From contig JACIXD010000014.1 in NCBI GenBank assembly GCA_014360645.1, forward strand, positions 1-64,000: a stretch of 64,000 nt of DNA, written 5' to 3'. The notes under the pieces were generated by a model. The model was not told the DNA's origin. It did not search any database and saw only the letters and a list, made by a program, of their open reading frames with translations. How positions within the stretch are numbered: position 1 is the first letter of the stretch; each line of letters begins with the position of its first letter. A program made the position numbers and the translations under genes. Of this stretch, positions 37,601-44,135 are shown piece after piece. The DNA comes from Actinomycetota bacterium (GTDB lineage: Bacteria; Actinomycetota; Geothermincolia; Geothermincolales; RBG-13-55-18).

Positions 37601-38237
37601 CCGTCACCCCGCTCTCGGGGATATAGGCGTTGTAGTTGACGGAATAGGTGCTGTTCGCCGCGAGGGCCGCGGTGTTCGAGGCGAGGGGGTAGCGCACCGT
37701 CTTTAGCTGCACCGGGCTCAGGTCGTCATAGGTATAGGTGATGTACAGCTTCAGGGAGTGCCCCTGCGACGTGGCCCCGTTTATGGTCACCGCCGGGGTG
37801 GCGGAGAAGGGGTTGGAGAAAGAGGAGAAGGCCGCGGTGACGTCGGCGCTCACCCACAGGATGCAGGACTCCCCGCTCTGGGTGGTGAAGCGCCCGCTGA
37901 CCGGCGAGTATTCCTGCCCGTTGAGGAGCACGCTTATGGAGCTCACGTCGGAGGGCGGGGTGGCCGGCGCCTGCACGTGCAGGTCCAGCCAGGCGCGGAA
38001 CACGCTCACCCCCGCCTCGGGGAGCCATACCTGAGTGGTTCCCGGCGACCAGGCGGCCCCCGCCGCCAAGGGGTTGGGGTCGAAGCGCTGCCCCAGGGCG
38101 TATTCCACCGTCTTCACCCGGGTTCCGGGGGAGGCGCGGGCCACGGGTGAGGGGAGTAAGACAAGGGCGCCCACCGCCGCCAGGGCCATGAGAGCCGCGG
38201 CGAAGAGAACGGAGGTCCTCCTCGCTCTCCCTTTCAT
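34602..38237 (-). CDS. Large modular surface protein with WxL-like C-terminal domain
   Basis: A 1211-residue exported protein. A signal peptide (about 1-35) is followed by eight beta-rich modules of about 130 residues starting near 40, 177, 306, 435, 562, 699, 827 and 955, each opening with a KTV-Y-type strand (VKTVEYALGQ, LKTVRYPLAS and so on). Modules 1-4 and 5-8 pair in order, so a four-module block was duplicated. The last 125 residues (about 1085-1211) match the whole mature part of the small protein at 39444-39950, including NVNWQVLV. There is no LPxTG or membrane anchor. It starts one base after the DUF916-like gene stop, so the two are co-translated. I infer a cell-wall-attached adhesin or coat; no function is proven. 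Confidence 0.82.
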   Translation of the reverse strand: MKGRARRTSVLFAAALMALAAVGALVLLPSPVARASPGTRVKTVEYALGQRFDPNPLAAGAAWSPGTTQVWLPEAGVSVFRAWLDLHVQAPATPPSDVSSISVLLNGQEYSPVSGRFTTQSGESCILWVSADVTAAFSSFSNPFSATPAVTINGATSQGHSLKLYITYTYDDLSPVQLKTVRYPLASNTAALAANSTYSVNYNAYIPESGVTVRSQWFEVTGQAHNANSATDSYLTASIGGGPSTPAAYVEMAERDTMDIRFLMQPSGFTPNAAQTLNLTAGGQAFYVLGGELAITYEYDPASTEQLKTVSYFMGQTAGGNTTAASYSCNIYLPENGIRARGLWLHLRANTSGTITHRVLGYVAGASAGQRSYAITAGQENIGEHRIIYDMAAQAPRLTNGAVLRADTWYSTAAGGPCGIEAFITYSYNSSSDFELRSVSFLTGQSADGLSASSAQSFSTLMPESGTRTSRSAYLVCFIVSSATAPYAHAVNINGTGPSSVTMASTGEASSSSRLYEAAQISADSATYTAAYSSDSNAAWTGRAVVTYEIELAGPASQPQSEIKTVEYCLGQRLDAANLAAGTAWQPGSTTVYFPEDGVVVRQAWLEFRAQAPSDVAANVTSVECSVNGRAFPCIPDVGFTQTGESGIIWVKANITRLFSGVGASLELNPSVTVSGANSQGHSLKAVITYECASSSAVMQKTVRYPLASRTGSLAAGSTASYAYTAAAPEAGVNIRSQWFEIKGQAFNGAATDSYLYANIDGGPNTGSAYVEMALRDSMDVLFYFQPAGFALNTAQTLNLTAGGQRFHVLGGELVVTYAFDGASAEQVKTIGYYLGANNASTVPVTFTRNVYLPESGVSVERVWAQVRGNVSASISQGVSGSIAGNAVPQLSYSLTASAENIGEHRIIYDLSSQAGALANGSAVSVSTWYSGAGGGAFGVELFFTYRFARESSLTQARTVQFWVGQSNNARSAAGVFRFRTRMPETNKTGRSAWLESFIVSRAVTGYTHVLDINGSGSSSLTMANTGEANSSSRLYEASQVTTDGSAYTCNASSTSTCCFSVKAYVTYESLVPTVSLAIEGLYDLDGEPSQHGEMRFMDVDPITGTYIIGDGEPYAVRLRVRSNVNWQVLVHATSDFTDGEHTIPIGRLSFSDHATGNWRDFSTVAVAVTGTQPPTGTEGTALDLDYRLEVLWEDEPGGYFTTIVYTVISL

Positions 38238-38238
38238 C

Positions 38239-39213
38239 TCAATCCGCGCCCTTCCCGTCCGGGCGGCGGCGCCGGTGACGCCGCCAGTAAAGGGCTGAGA
38301 AGAAGGCCAGCGCCGCCGCTACGAGGATGACGATGAGCAGCCAGGGCACCACCCACACCGTCTGTTCCCGCACCAGCACGCGGTCGGGGGGATAATGTAC
38401 CTCCGCCCGCACCCTGTACCTCCCGAACCACGCCCCCTTTATCTCGTAGGCTATCTGGCGTTGGGTCCTGGCCAGGGCGGTGCTCTCCCCGTGGTCCTCG
38501 CTGTGTTTGAGGGCGGAGATCCCGCCGGTGACGTCGGTGAAGGCGTGGTAGTGCAGATAGGTGTTGCCGAGGTTCTCGAAGGTGGTGGTGATCCGCAGGT
38601 CGGTGCGGAAAAGCACCCACGTCCCTTTTTCCACCTCCAGGGAGACGATGGCGCCCTCCTGCCTTATCTCGCTGGGGTTCACCGCCACCGTGGTAAGCAG
38701 GGGGACGCCGATCCTACCCACTGTGACCAGTCCCTCCAGGCTCGCCTCCTCCGGGTGATGGGCCTCGAAGACGGCCAGGGAGGCATATCCGCCCACGGTG
38801 GCGTCGGCGGGCACGCTGAGCCTGACGGTGACCTCGCGGGCTCCCCCCGGCTCGAGGGTGAAATCGCTTTCGCTGAAGCTCACCCAGGAGGCGATGGAGT
38901 AGTCCAGGGTGCCGCCGGGGAAGAACGCGATCTGGTTCTCGGGGCTGATGGAGTAGTCCTCCACGTAAGCCAGCACCCTCGTGGGGACGGCGCCCTGGTT
39001 GTAGATCTTCACCGTCTGGGATTGCTCCGCACCCGGCCGGATGTTGAACTCCAGCTTGGAGGGGACGGCGGCGATGTCCACTCCCTGTCCGCGGGAGGCG
39101 TCGGGGAACGCAGCCGCCAGCGCCCCCGCCAGAAGGAGGAACGCGAGCGCGAGCGCGCGGCGAGAGGGGACGCGGCGGCCCGCCGTCGCCGCTTCACCGG
39201 CCTTCCCTTTCAT
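38239..39213 (-). CDS. DUF916-like membrane-anchored surface protein
   Basis: A 324-residue protein with an N-terminal signal peptide (about 18-43) and a C-terminal helix (WLLIVILVAAALAFFSALYW, about 290-312) ending in a basic RRHRRRR tail, so the body faces outside. The Ig-like domain with KLEFNIRPG, QTVKIYNQGAVPTRV and REVTVRLSVPADA resembles the DUF916 / WxL-interacting proteins of gram-positive WxL gene clusters. It lies directly before the modular protein and after a WxL-like protein, the gene set expected for such clusters. GGAGGGGAAGGGG precedes ATG 39213. Confidence 0.78.
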   Translation of the reverse strand: MKGKAGEAATAGRRVPSRRALALAFLLLAGALAAAFPDASRGQGVDIAAVPSKLEFNIRPGAEQSQTVKIYNQGAVPTRVLAYVEDYSISPENQIAFFPGGTLDYSIASWVSFSESDFTLEPGGAREVTVRLSVPADATVGGYASLAVFEAHHPEEASLEGLVTVGRIGVPLLTTVAVNPSEIRQEGAIVSLEVEKGTWVLFRTDLRITTTFENLGNTYLHYHAFTDVTGGISALKHSEDHGESTALARTQRQIAYEIKGAWFGRYRVRAEVHYPPDRVLVREQTVWVVPWLLIVILVAAALAFFSALYWRRHRRRRPDGKGAD

Positions 39214-39443
39214 CCCCTTCCCCTCCTTTTTTTCGTGCCATGCCCACGGGATGGCGCCGGGGAGCTCGCTCTCTCGCGGAGTTCTTCCCCCCGCCACCTT
39301 TTTCCATATCGATGATACACCCGGTCTTTCAGCATATGCATCGTCATGCCGGTCCGGATGGTAAAGGGGCGGGGTGTCCCCCGCCCCTCGCTCCGGATGG
39401 ATGCTCTGGATCTTCCAGGTCTTTACCGCCTCGTGGCGTTTTC

Positions 39444-39950
39444 CTAGGGCGTGACCGCGGTGTAGGTGATAGTGGCGCTGTAGCCGTCGGCCACGTCGTC
39501 GTCCCAGTCCACGGTCAGCTGGTAGTCAACGGCCGTGGATACCCCGGCCCCTCCCGTCTTCGTGCCCGTCCTCACCTGGGCGTCGCTAGTGGTCATGGCG
39601 GTGTAAGAACCGCCGCCGTAGCGCCACCCCAGGCGGGAGAGAGGGACGGTGTTGCTGCCGCTTGCGAAGTCGCCGCTGCCCCGCACGTTCAACGTCCAGT
39701 TGGTGTTGCACCTCACCCACGGGTTTACCGCGCCGGTGGCGGTGTAGGGGCTGTTTATGGGATCGACGTCGCCGAAATCATAGGTCGTTTCCGGAACGTT
39801 GAGCTGGATGGCGGCCTTGACGTTGAAGGTCACCGTGTGGGTGTCCTGCTCCGACGCCGCGCTGACCACCCCTCCTCCCAGGACGATGAACATGCCCAGG
39901 AGCGATAGCGTGAGGACGCCGGCGATCGCCCTTTTCGTAGCCTTTGCCAT
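39444..39950 (-). CDS. Small WxL-like secreted surface protein
   Basis: A 168-residue exported protein with a signal peptide (about 1-33, ending VSAAS). The mature part is a single beta-rich domain with FGDVDPINSPYT, then CNTNWTLNVRGSGDF, which carries one W-x-L motif, and a C-terminal ATITYTAV strand where classic WxL proteins have a second one. Its sequence matches the C-terminal domain of the 1211-residue protein. AGGAGG eight bases upstream fixes ATG 39950 rather than the GTG nine bases earlier. I infer that it is a small wall-bound subunit of the same surface complex. Confidence 0.75.
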   Translation of the reverse strand: MAKATKRAIAGVLTLSLLGMFIVLGGGVVSAASEQDTHTVTFNVKAAIQLNVPETTYDFGDVDPINSPYTATGAVNPWVRCNTNWTLNVRGSGDFASGSNTVPLSRLGWRYGGGSYTAMTTSDAQVRTGTKTGGAGVSTAVDYQLTVDWDDDVADGYSATITYTAVTP

Positions 39951-40600
39951 TCTTTTCACCTCCTCCTGTGACCGACTTCCGATATTTGTTTATCTGCGTC
40001 TGCTGTTTTGCGTCTCCGGTTTATATATCGCCGTCCCGCGCTCCGGCATCATGTTCAATCTGCCGGAGGGTGGAAAGGCGGGATTAACGGCGTTTTTCGG
40101 GGGATGAACGGGAAGTGTTGCGCGCGCGGGGGAGAGGCACCGGTGGCGACGAGTGGAGATTGCGGCCTGAGCGGCATTTTCAGCGCTCGCCCGCTCCCTC
40201 TGCCGGGGCCGCCGGGGCGGGAAACGGAGGTCGTCCCGGGCTGCCATCGGTTTCTTGCCGGCCGAGGCGCCGGCCGTAACGGCCCCGCGGCGGGGGAAGG
40301 TGTTCCTGGCTCGCCGCTAAGGATATCCTCACCGCGTGAAGAGGAACCGCAGGGGTCGCGACGGACGCAACGGCCCGGCCGCGGCGGCAGGGGTTGCAAA
40401 CCGCATGCATCGAACCGCCCCGCATGGGGGACGGGAGCGTCGGGGATCAGGAGGGGCCGGGATGGGGATGAGGTGCCCGCGCTTCTCGCATGACGGAAAA
40501 TCGGTGGTGACGCGAAGCTGTTTTCGGGCGCCGCCGCCGGAGCAGCCCTTCAGGGGGCGGACGGGCCGCGGTCGGCGGGGGCTCCCCGCCGGATATGCCC
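39951..40600. other. Gene-free region upstream of the WxL-like gene
   Basis: About 650 bases hold no gene that I can support. The part nearest the WxL-like gene (39985-40040) is less GC-rich and contains tttatatatcg, a possible promoter area on the minus strand, but no hexamer pair is convincing. No riboswitch motif was recognised. Confidence 0.4.
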
Positions 40601-40843
40601 TCAACGGGCGACCACGGTGATGGTGGCGCCGTCGCGGAGGGCGATCACCGGCACGTTGCTCTGCACCTCTCCGTCCGGGCATATGCGGATGCAGGGGCGG
40701 ATGGAAAACCCCACGGTGCTCGATCCCGACCCCCCGGCATGCGCCGCCCCCGCGGGAAAGGCCAGCACCGCCGCCGTAAGCACGAGCAGCGCCAGCAGGG
40801 ACAGGGCAACGGGTCCTGCGCCCCTTCTCTTCATGCCCACCAT
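40601..40843 (-). CDS. Small secreted protein of unknown function
   Basis: An 80-residue protein. Residues 1-36 form a signal peptide (LALLVLTAAVLAFPAGAAHA), leaving a mature part of about 44 residues with one close Cys pair (FSIRPCIRICPDG) and a C-terminal strand DGATITVVAR. GGGAGG five bases before ATG 40843 supports the start; a second ATG lies three codons on. The end DGATITVV is loosely like the WxL-type domains nearby. It is the outermost gene of the surface cluster. Confidence 0.6.
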   Translation of the reverse strand: MVGMKRRGAGPVALSLLALLVLTAAVLAFPAGAAHAGGSGSSTVGFSIRPCIRICPDGEVQSNVPVIALRDGATITVVAR

Positions 40844-41231
40844 CGACGCCTCCCGTCTTCAACGCCTCCGGCCTCTGTTCTCAGTAACGGAGCCGGGCGG
40901 ACGGCGGAGCATAGCCCTTGTGAGTGATTTGTGGTTGCCCCCGGTACTAGTCGTGCCCATTCTACCGGGATGGTACGCTGGTGTCGAGTGTGCACGGGCG
41001 GCTCGCAAGGCGCGAAGGGGTCTTCCCGGAGAGGGCGGGCAACGCGCGCGTCACCGCACGGTCGCTCTGGTCCGTGCTAGTATATTAACTCGCGGCGTCC
41101 TCACGGGTCCCGGGAAGCGCCGGCGGGGATGAGGCGCCGCTTTCGCGATGCGCCGGTGGAGCCCTGGAAAGGCGGGCGGAGAGGTGCGCGACCGCGCCGA
41201 CGCCCGGTCGGACGACAGGGGGGGTAAAGGG

Positions 41232-42011
41232 ATGCGGCCCGTGCTCTTTCACATCGCCTCCCACCCCGTGTATTCCTACGGGGTGATGCTCTTCCTCGCC
41301 TTCCTGGCGGGGATCGCGGTGGCGCGCCGCGAGCTGGCAAGGCGCGGACTGGACGGCTCCGCCGCCTATATCCTGGGAGCGGTGGCCGCGGTCAGCGGGG
41401 TGCTGGGTGCGCGGCTCTTCTACGTCCTCGGCCACCTGGATGAGTTCTCGGGGGACTGGGGCGGAGTGATAGACCTCAACATGCGCGGCCTGGTCTATTA
41501 CGGGGGTCTCGCTCTGGCCGTGCCTGCATGCCTGCTGGCGGTCAGGCGCCTCGGCCTGCCCGCGGGCGAGGCGGCCGACGCCGTGGGGCTGGCGCTCCCG
41601 CTGTCCCTGGCCATCGCCAGGGTGGGCTGCTTTCTCAACGGATGCTGCGGGGGCAAGCCCTCGGGTCTCCCCTGGGCGGTGACCTTTCCGGGCACGGCGA
41701 CCCCCGTGCATCCCACCCAGCTCTACGAGATGCTCATGGACCTGGCCCTCTTCGGTCTCTTGCTGTGGGCGAGAAAGAGGCTGCGGCGCGGATGGGACCT
41801 CTTCCTCCTCTCCCTGGCGGGGTACGGACTGGTCCGTTTCCTCAACGAGTTCTTCCGCGTACACGCGGACGCGCGGGCGCGCCTCTTCTTCCAGCTCCTC
41901 AGCCTGGCCCTGGTGTCGGGAGCGTCCCTGGCGGCGTTCCTGCGTGAGAGGGATGCGCGAGAAAGGGAGGCGGTCTCCGTTCAGGGCGGTGAGGCGGGGG
42001 ACGGCGCCTGA
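41232..42011 (+). CDS. lgt: Prolipoprotein diacylglyceryl transferase
   Basis: A 259-residue integral membrane enzyme that attaches diacylglycerol to the lipobox cysteine of lipoproteins. There are about seven hydrophobic segments; family motifs are GLVYYGGL (the GG-L block), LSLAIARVGCFLNGCCGG (signature region with R, G and N) and HPTQLYEM, with RFLNEFFR near the end. ATG 41232 is chosen over the longer frame from 41148, whose first 28 residues are charged and unlike Lgt. It converges on a lipoprotein gene, a likely client. Confidence 0.92.
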   Translation: MRPVLFHIASHPVYSYGVMLFLAFLAGIAVARRELARRGLDGSAAYILGAVAAVSGVLGARLFYVLGHLDEFSGDWGGVIDLNMRGLVYYGGLALAVPACLLAVRRLGLPAGEAADAVGLALPLSLAIARVGCFLNGCCGGKPSGLPWAVTFPGTATPVHPTQLYEMLMDLALFGLLLWARKRLRRGWDLFLLSLAGYGLVRFLNEFFRVHADARARLFFQLLSLALVSGASLAAFLRERDAREREAVSVQGGEAGDGA

Positions 42012-42038
42012 GATACGTGCCCGCCGTCCCCGGGGCCT

Positions 42039-42185
42039 TCAGCGCCTCACCTTTCCGGAGCCGCCGCAGACCGGGCAGGCGACTTCCTCGTTCACCTTCC
42101 CGCCCCCGCCGCAGTCGGGGCAGGCTTTAGTCTTGGCTATCCTGCCGGTCCCGCCGCACGAACCGCACGGCACGGGGGCGCCCCC
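42039..42185 (-). other. In-frame continuation of the zinc-knuckle lipoprotein after TGA
   Basis: Directly after the TGA the same frame reads GGAPVPCGSCGGTG, then ACPDCGGGG and ACPVCGGSG, ending KVRR and TGA. These repeats are clearly the same array. A foldable hairpin lies 42150-42176 on the coding strand (CCCG-UG-CCG / CGG-CGGG, loop UGCGGUUCGUG). Confidence 0.7.
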
Positions 42186-42824
42186 TCACGTGGGACAGAG
42201 GCCGCTTCCCCCGCATTCCGGACACGTCTCGTAGGCGGTGACCGTCCCCGTACCGCCGCAACGCCCGCAGGCAGCCGGCCTCGTCACCCTGCCGCTGCCG
42301 CCGCAGTTCGGGCAGGCCACGAAGGCCGAGCCCTCGCTGATGGAGAGGGTTACGGCGGACCCGTTCGGAGCCCTGGCGCCGGGAGCCGGATCCGCGGCGC
42401 ATACGCTTCCCGCCGCCGCCTCCTCGCTGTAGACGCGGCTCACCTCCACCTGGAATCCAAGCTCCCGCAGCTGGGCCACGGCGTCCGCTTCCGGCATGCC
42501 CACCACCGCGGGAACCTCGACCGTCTCTGGTCCGCGGCTCAGGATCAGGGTCACCGCGGAGCCCCGCCTGACCTCCGTTCCGCTGTCCGGCTCGCTGGCG
42601 GCCACCCTTCCCCGCGGGACGCCGTCGGAAAAACTCTCCACGGCCTCGCCGGCCTCGAGGCCGGCCTCGTGGAGCAAAGCCTGCGCTTCCGCGGGGTCAA
42701 GGCCTGCGAGGTCCGGGACCACCGTCTTCGCCTCGCCGCACGAGATCCAGCAGATGGCCAGGAAGAGCAGGGGCAAGAGCACCAGCCACCCTGATGCCCT
42801 CGTTCCGAAAGGCTTATGCGCCAT
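42186..42824 (-). CDS. Lipoprotein with PASTA-like and zinc-knuckle repeats, interrupted by TGA
   Basis: A 212-residue product up to the first stop. A signal peptide ends in a lipobox-like WISC (about 26-29). Two PASTA-like domains (about 35-98 and 102-166; VPDLAGLDPAEAQALL, VPAVVGMPEADAV) are followed by DnaJ-type CxxCGGxG knuckles: CPNCGGSG, CGRCGGTG, CPECGGSG. The frame then reads LCPT and TGA, and continues without break for 48 codons with three more knuckles to a TGA at 42041-42039. The TGA sits where the next CPxC-GG motif needs its second cysteine. A nonsense mutation, a sequence error or selenocysteine are all possible. Confidence 0.75.
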   Translation of the reverse strand: MAHKPFGTRASGWLVLLPLLFLAICWISCGEAKTVVPDLAGLDPAEAQALLHEAGLEAGEAVESFSDGVPRGRVAASEPDSGTEVRRGSAVTLILSRGPETVEVPAVVGMPEADAVAQLRELGFQVEVSRVYSEEAAAGSVCAADPAPGARAPNGSAVTLSISEGSAFVACPNCGGSGRVTRPAACGRCGGTGTVTAYETCPECGGSGLCPT

Positions 42825-43273
42825 GGTTCATCACCGCCTTCTCCCCATCGCGGAACATCTTCGCCTGCGCCCACTGCTCCACTCGGGTGAAAACGCCCCC
42901 CGCAACATATTATAGACGGTTTCGGCCCCGACCAAACGCGCTCAAAGTGAGTGGAAAGCGGTTCCAAAGAGGGTGAAGGGGTACAAGAACAGATCCGGTC
43001 CCGCTCAAACTCTTTCAGGGAGCGGCCACGGGCACTTGAGACGGGTGGGAGCAGCGGAAAAGAGCGAGGAGACGTCCTCGCCCCTCTCCCGTCGAGTTCC
43101 CGACCGCCCCCGCCTGTCCGCGATCCGAGACATCGCGGGGGAGGGAGGGTTCCCCACGGAAGCCGGAGGCCGGTGCGGGGCGGCGTCCTCTCTCGTGCCG
43201 GAGGGAACCGGGTATGTGCCGCAGGACCCTCCCCGGGTGTCGAGGAAGGTTGAAGGCCGAAACGGCCGCCCCC
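42825..43273. other. Gene-free region between lipoprotein and MarR genes
   Basis: No gene is supported in this stretch. A cataatattata-like segment at 42905-42917 on the minus strand may belong to the lipoprotein promoter, but a -35 is not clear. Confidence 0.35.
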
Positions 43274-43302
43274 TTGACACCTTCAGCCTTGATCCCTATC
43301 AT
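43274..43302 (+). promoter_or_regulatory. Promoter of the marR-like gene
   Basis: A perfect TTGACA (43274-43279), a 17-base spacer and TATCAT (43297-43302), the best promoter in the window, 55 bases before the ATG. Confidence 0.85.
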
Positions 43303-43316
43303 ACGATATTATTTGC

Positions 43317-43337
43317 TTATGCTAAAATTTAGCTTAA
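43317..43337. promoter_or_regulatory. MarR-type operator
   Basis: A 21-bp inverted repeat: TTA-T-GCTAAA, central A, TTTAGC-T-TAA, with only one mismatched pair. It lies between the -10 and the start codon, as for an autoregulating MarR dimer. Confidence 0.75.
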
Positions 43338-43356
43338 CCAAGAGAATCGGGAAGCG

Positions 43357-43815
43357 ATGAGCGGACAAGAAGATCTGGACACCTACGCTCGCAAGCTGCT
43401 GGAGGCGCTCATGCGCGCCTTCCATAGCTTCCGCGACGAACGCAGGTGGAGGGTTTCAGAGGACCTCTCCTTTCACCAGGTCATGCTGCTGCTCTTCATC
43501 GCCGAGAGAGGAGTGGTGACGGCGGGAGAGGTGGCGAGGAACCTGTGCGTAACCCAGGGGGTGATCACCCGCATGGCCGATCGCCTGCTCGAGAAGGGCC
43601 TCATATCGCGTTCGCGGGATCGGGAGGACCGCCGCGTGGTGCGTCTTTCCCTCACGCCGAAGGGGAGGCGACTGGCGGAGCGCGTGGAGAAAAAGCGCAT
43701 AGAGGACATGAAGGCCGTGTTGAGCAACCTTTCCGACGCGGAGAGGGAGAGCTTGCTCGCCGTGTTCAGAAAGATCGGTGACCACCTGGAGAGGGTACGC
43801 GGCGGCGAGGGGTGA
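43357..43815 (+). CDS. MarR-family transcriptional regulator
   Basis: A 152-residue winged-helix repressor. The DNA-binding part spans about 38-105 with TAGEVARNLCVTQGVITRMADRLLEKGLI and the wing RDREDRRVVRLSLTPKG (split). The terminal helices form the dimer interface. A near-perfect palindrome between its promoter and start codon points to autoregulation. The next gene on the strand is an RND exporter, so it probably controls export of a hydrophobic compound; the ligand is unknown. Confidence 0.93.
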   Translation: MSGQEDLDTYARKLLEALMRAFHSFRDERRWRVSEDLSFHQVMLLLFIAERGVVTAGEVARNLCVTQGVITRMADRLLEKGLISRSRDREDRRVVRLSLTPKGRRLAERVEKKRIEDMKAVLSNLSDAERESLLAVFRKIGDHLERVRGGEG

Positions 43816-44135
43816 GAGGTCCGTGGGCCCCGGCCCACGCGCACGCCGCCACGCCGGAGACAGAGGAGGCGGCCGGGCATCGGGGGCCGTGCCCGGCGGT
43901 GGCCGGAGGAGCGGGCCGGCGCATGGAGCGGGCCGGCGACCGGCAGACGGGAGAGAACGAGAATGGCGGAGAGCGGAGGACGATAAAAAAAACGATCATG
44001 ACATCTGCTCAGGAACACGTTGAATGTAGGTGTTTTAGGCCCATAACTCAACCTCATGTTGTGCCGGCGCCATCCCTTCCTGAGCTAACGGACTAATCGT
44101 AAAGGAAAAAGAGAGCGGGAGGTATGGGTGACGAG
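43816..44135. other. Leader between the marR-like and exporter genes
   Basis: No gene is seen. TTGAAT (44020-44025) and ATAACT (44043-44048), 17 bases apart, are a weak promoter pair for the exporter. CAAC-CTCAT-GTTG follows at 44049-44061. No copy of the 21-bp MarR palindrome is present here. Confidence 0.4.

Noticed and set aside
36192-37706. Plus-strand 504-codon frame opposite the modular surface protein
   Set aside because: Gly/Val/Arg-rich antisense shadow of a repeat gene; its apparent repeats reflect the coding strand.
39951-40600. c-di-GMP or other riboswitch upstream of the surface genes
   Set aside because: I looked for conserved GEMM-type motifs on the minus strand and found none.
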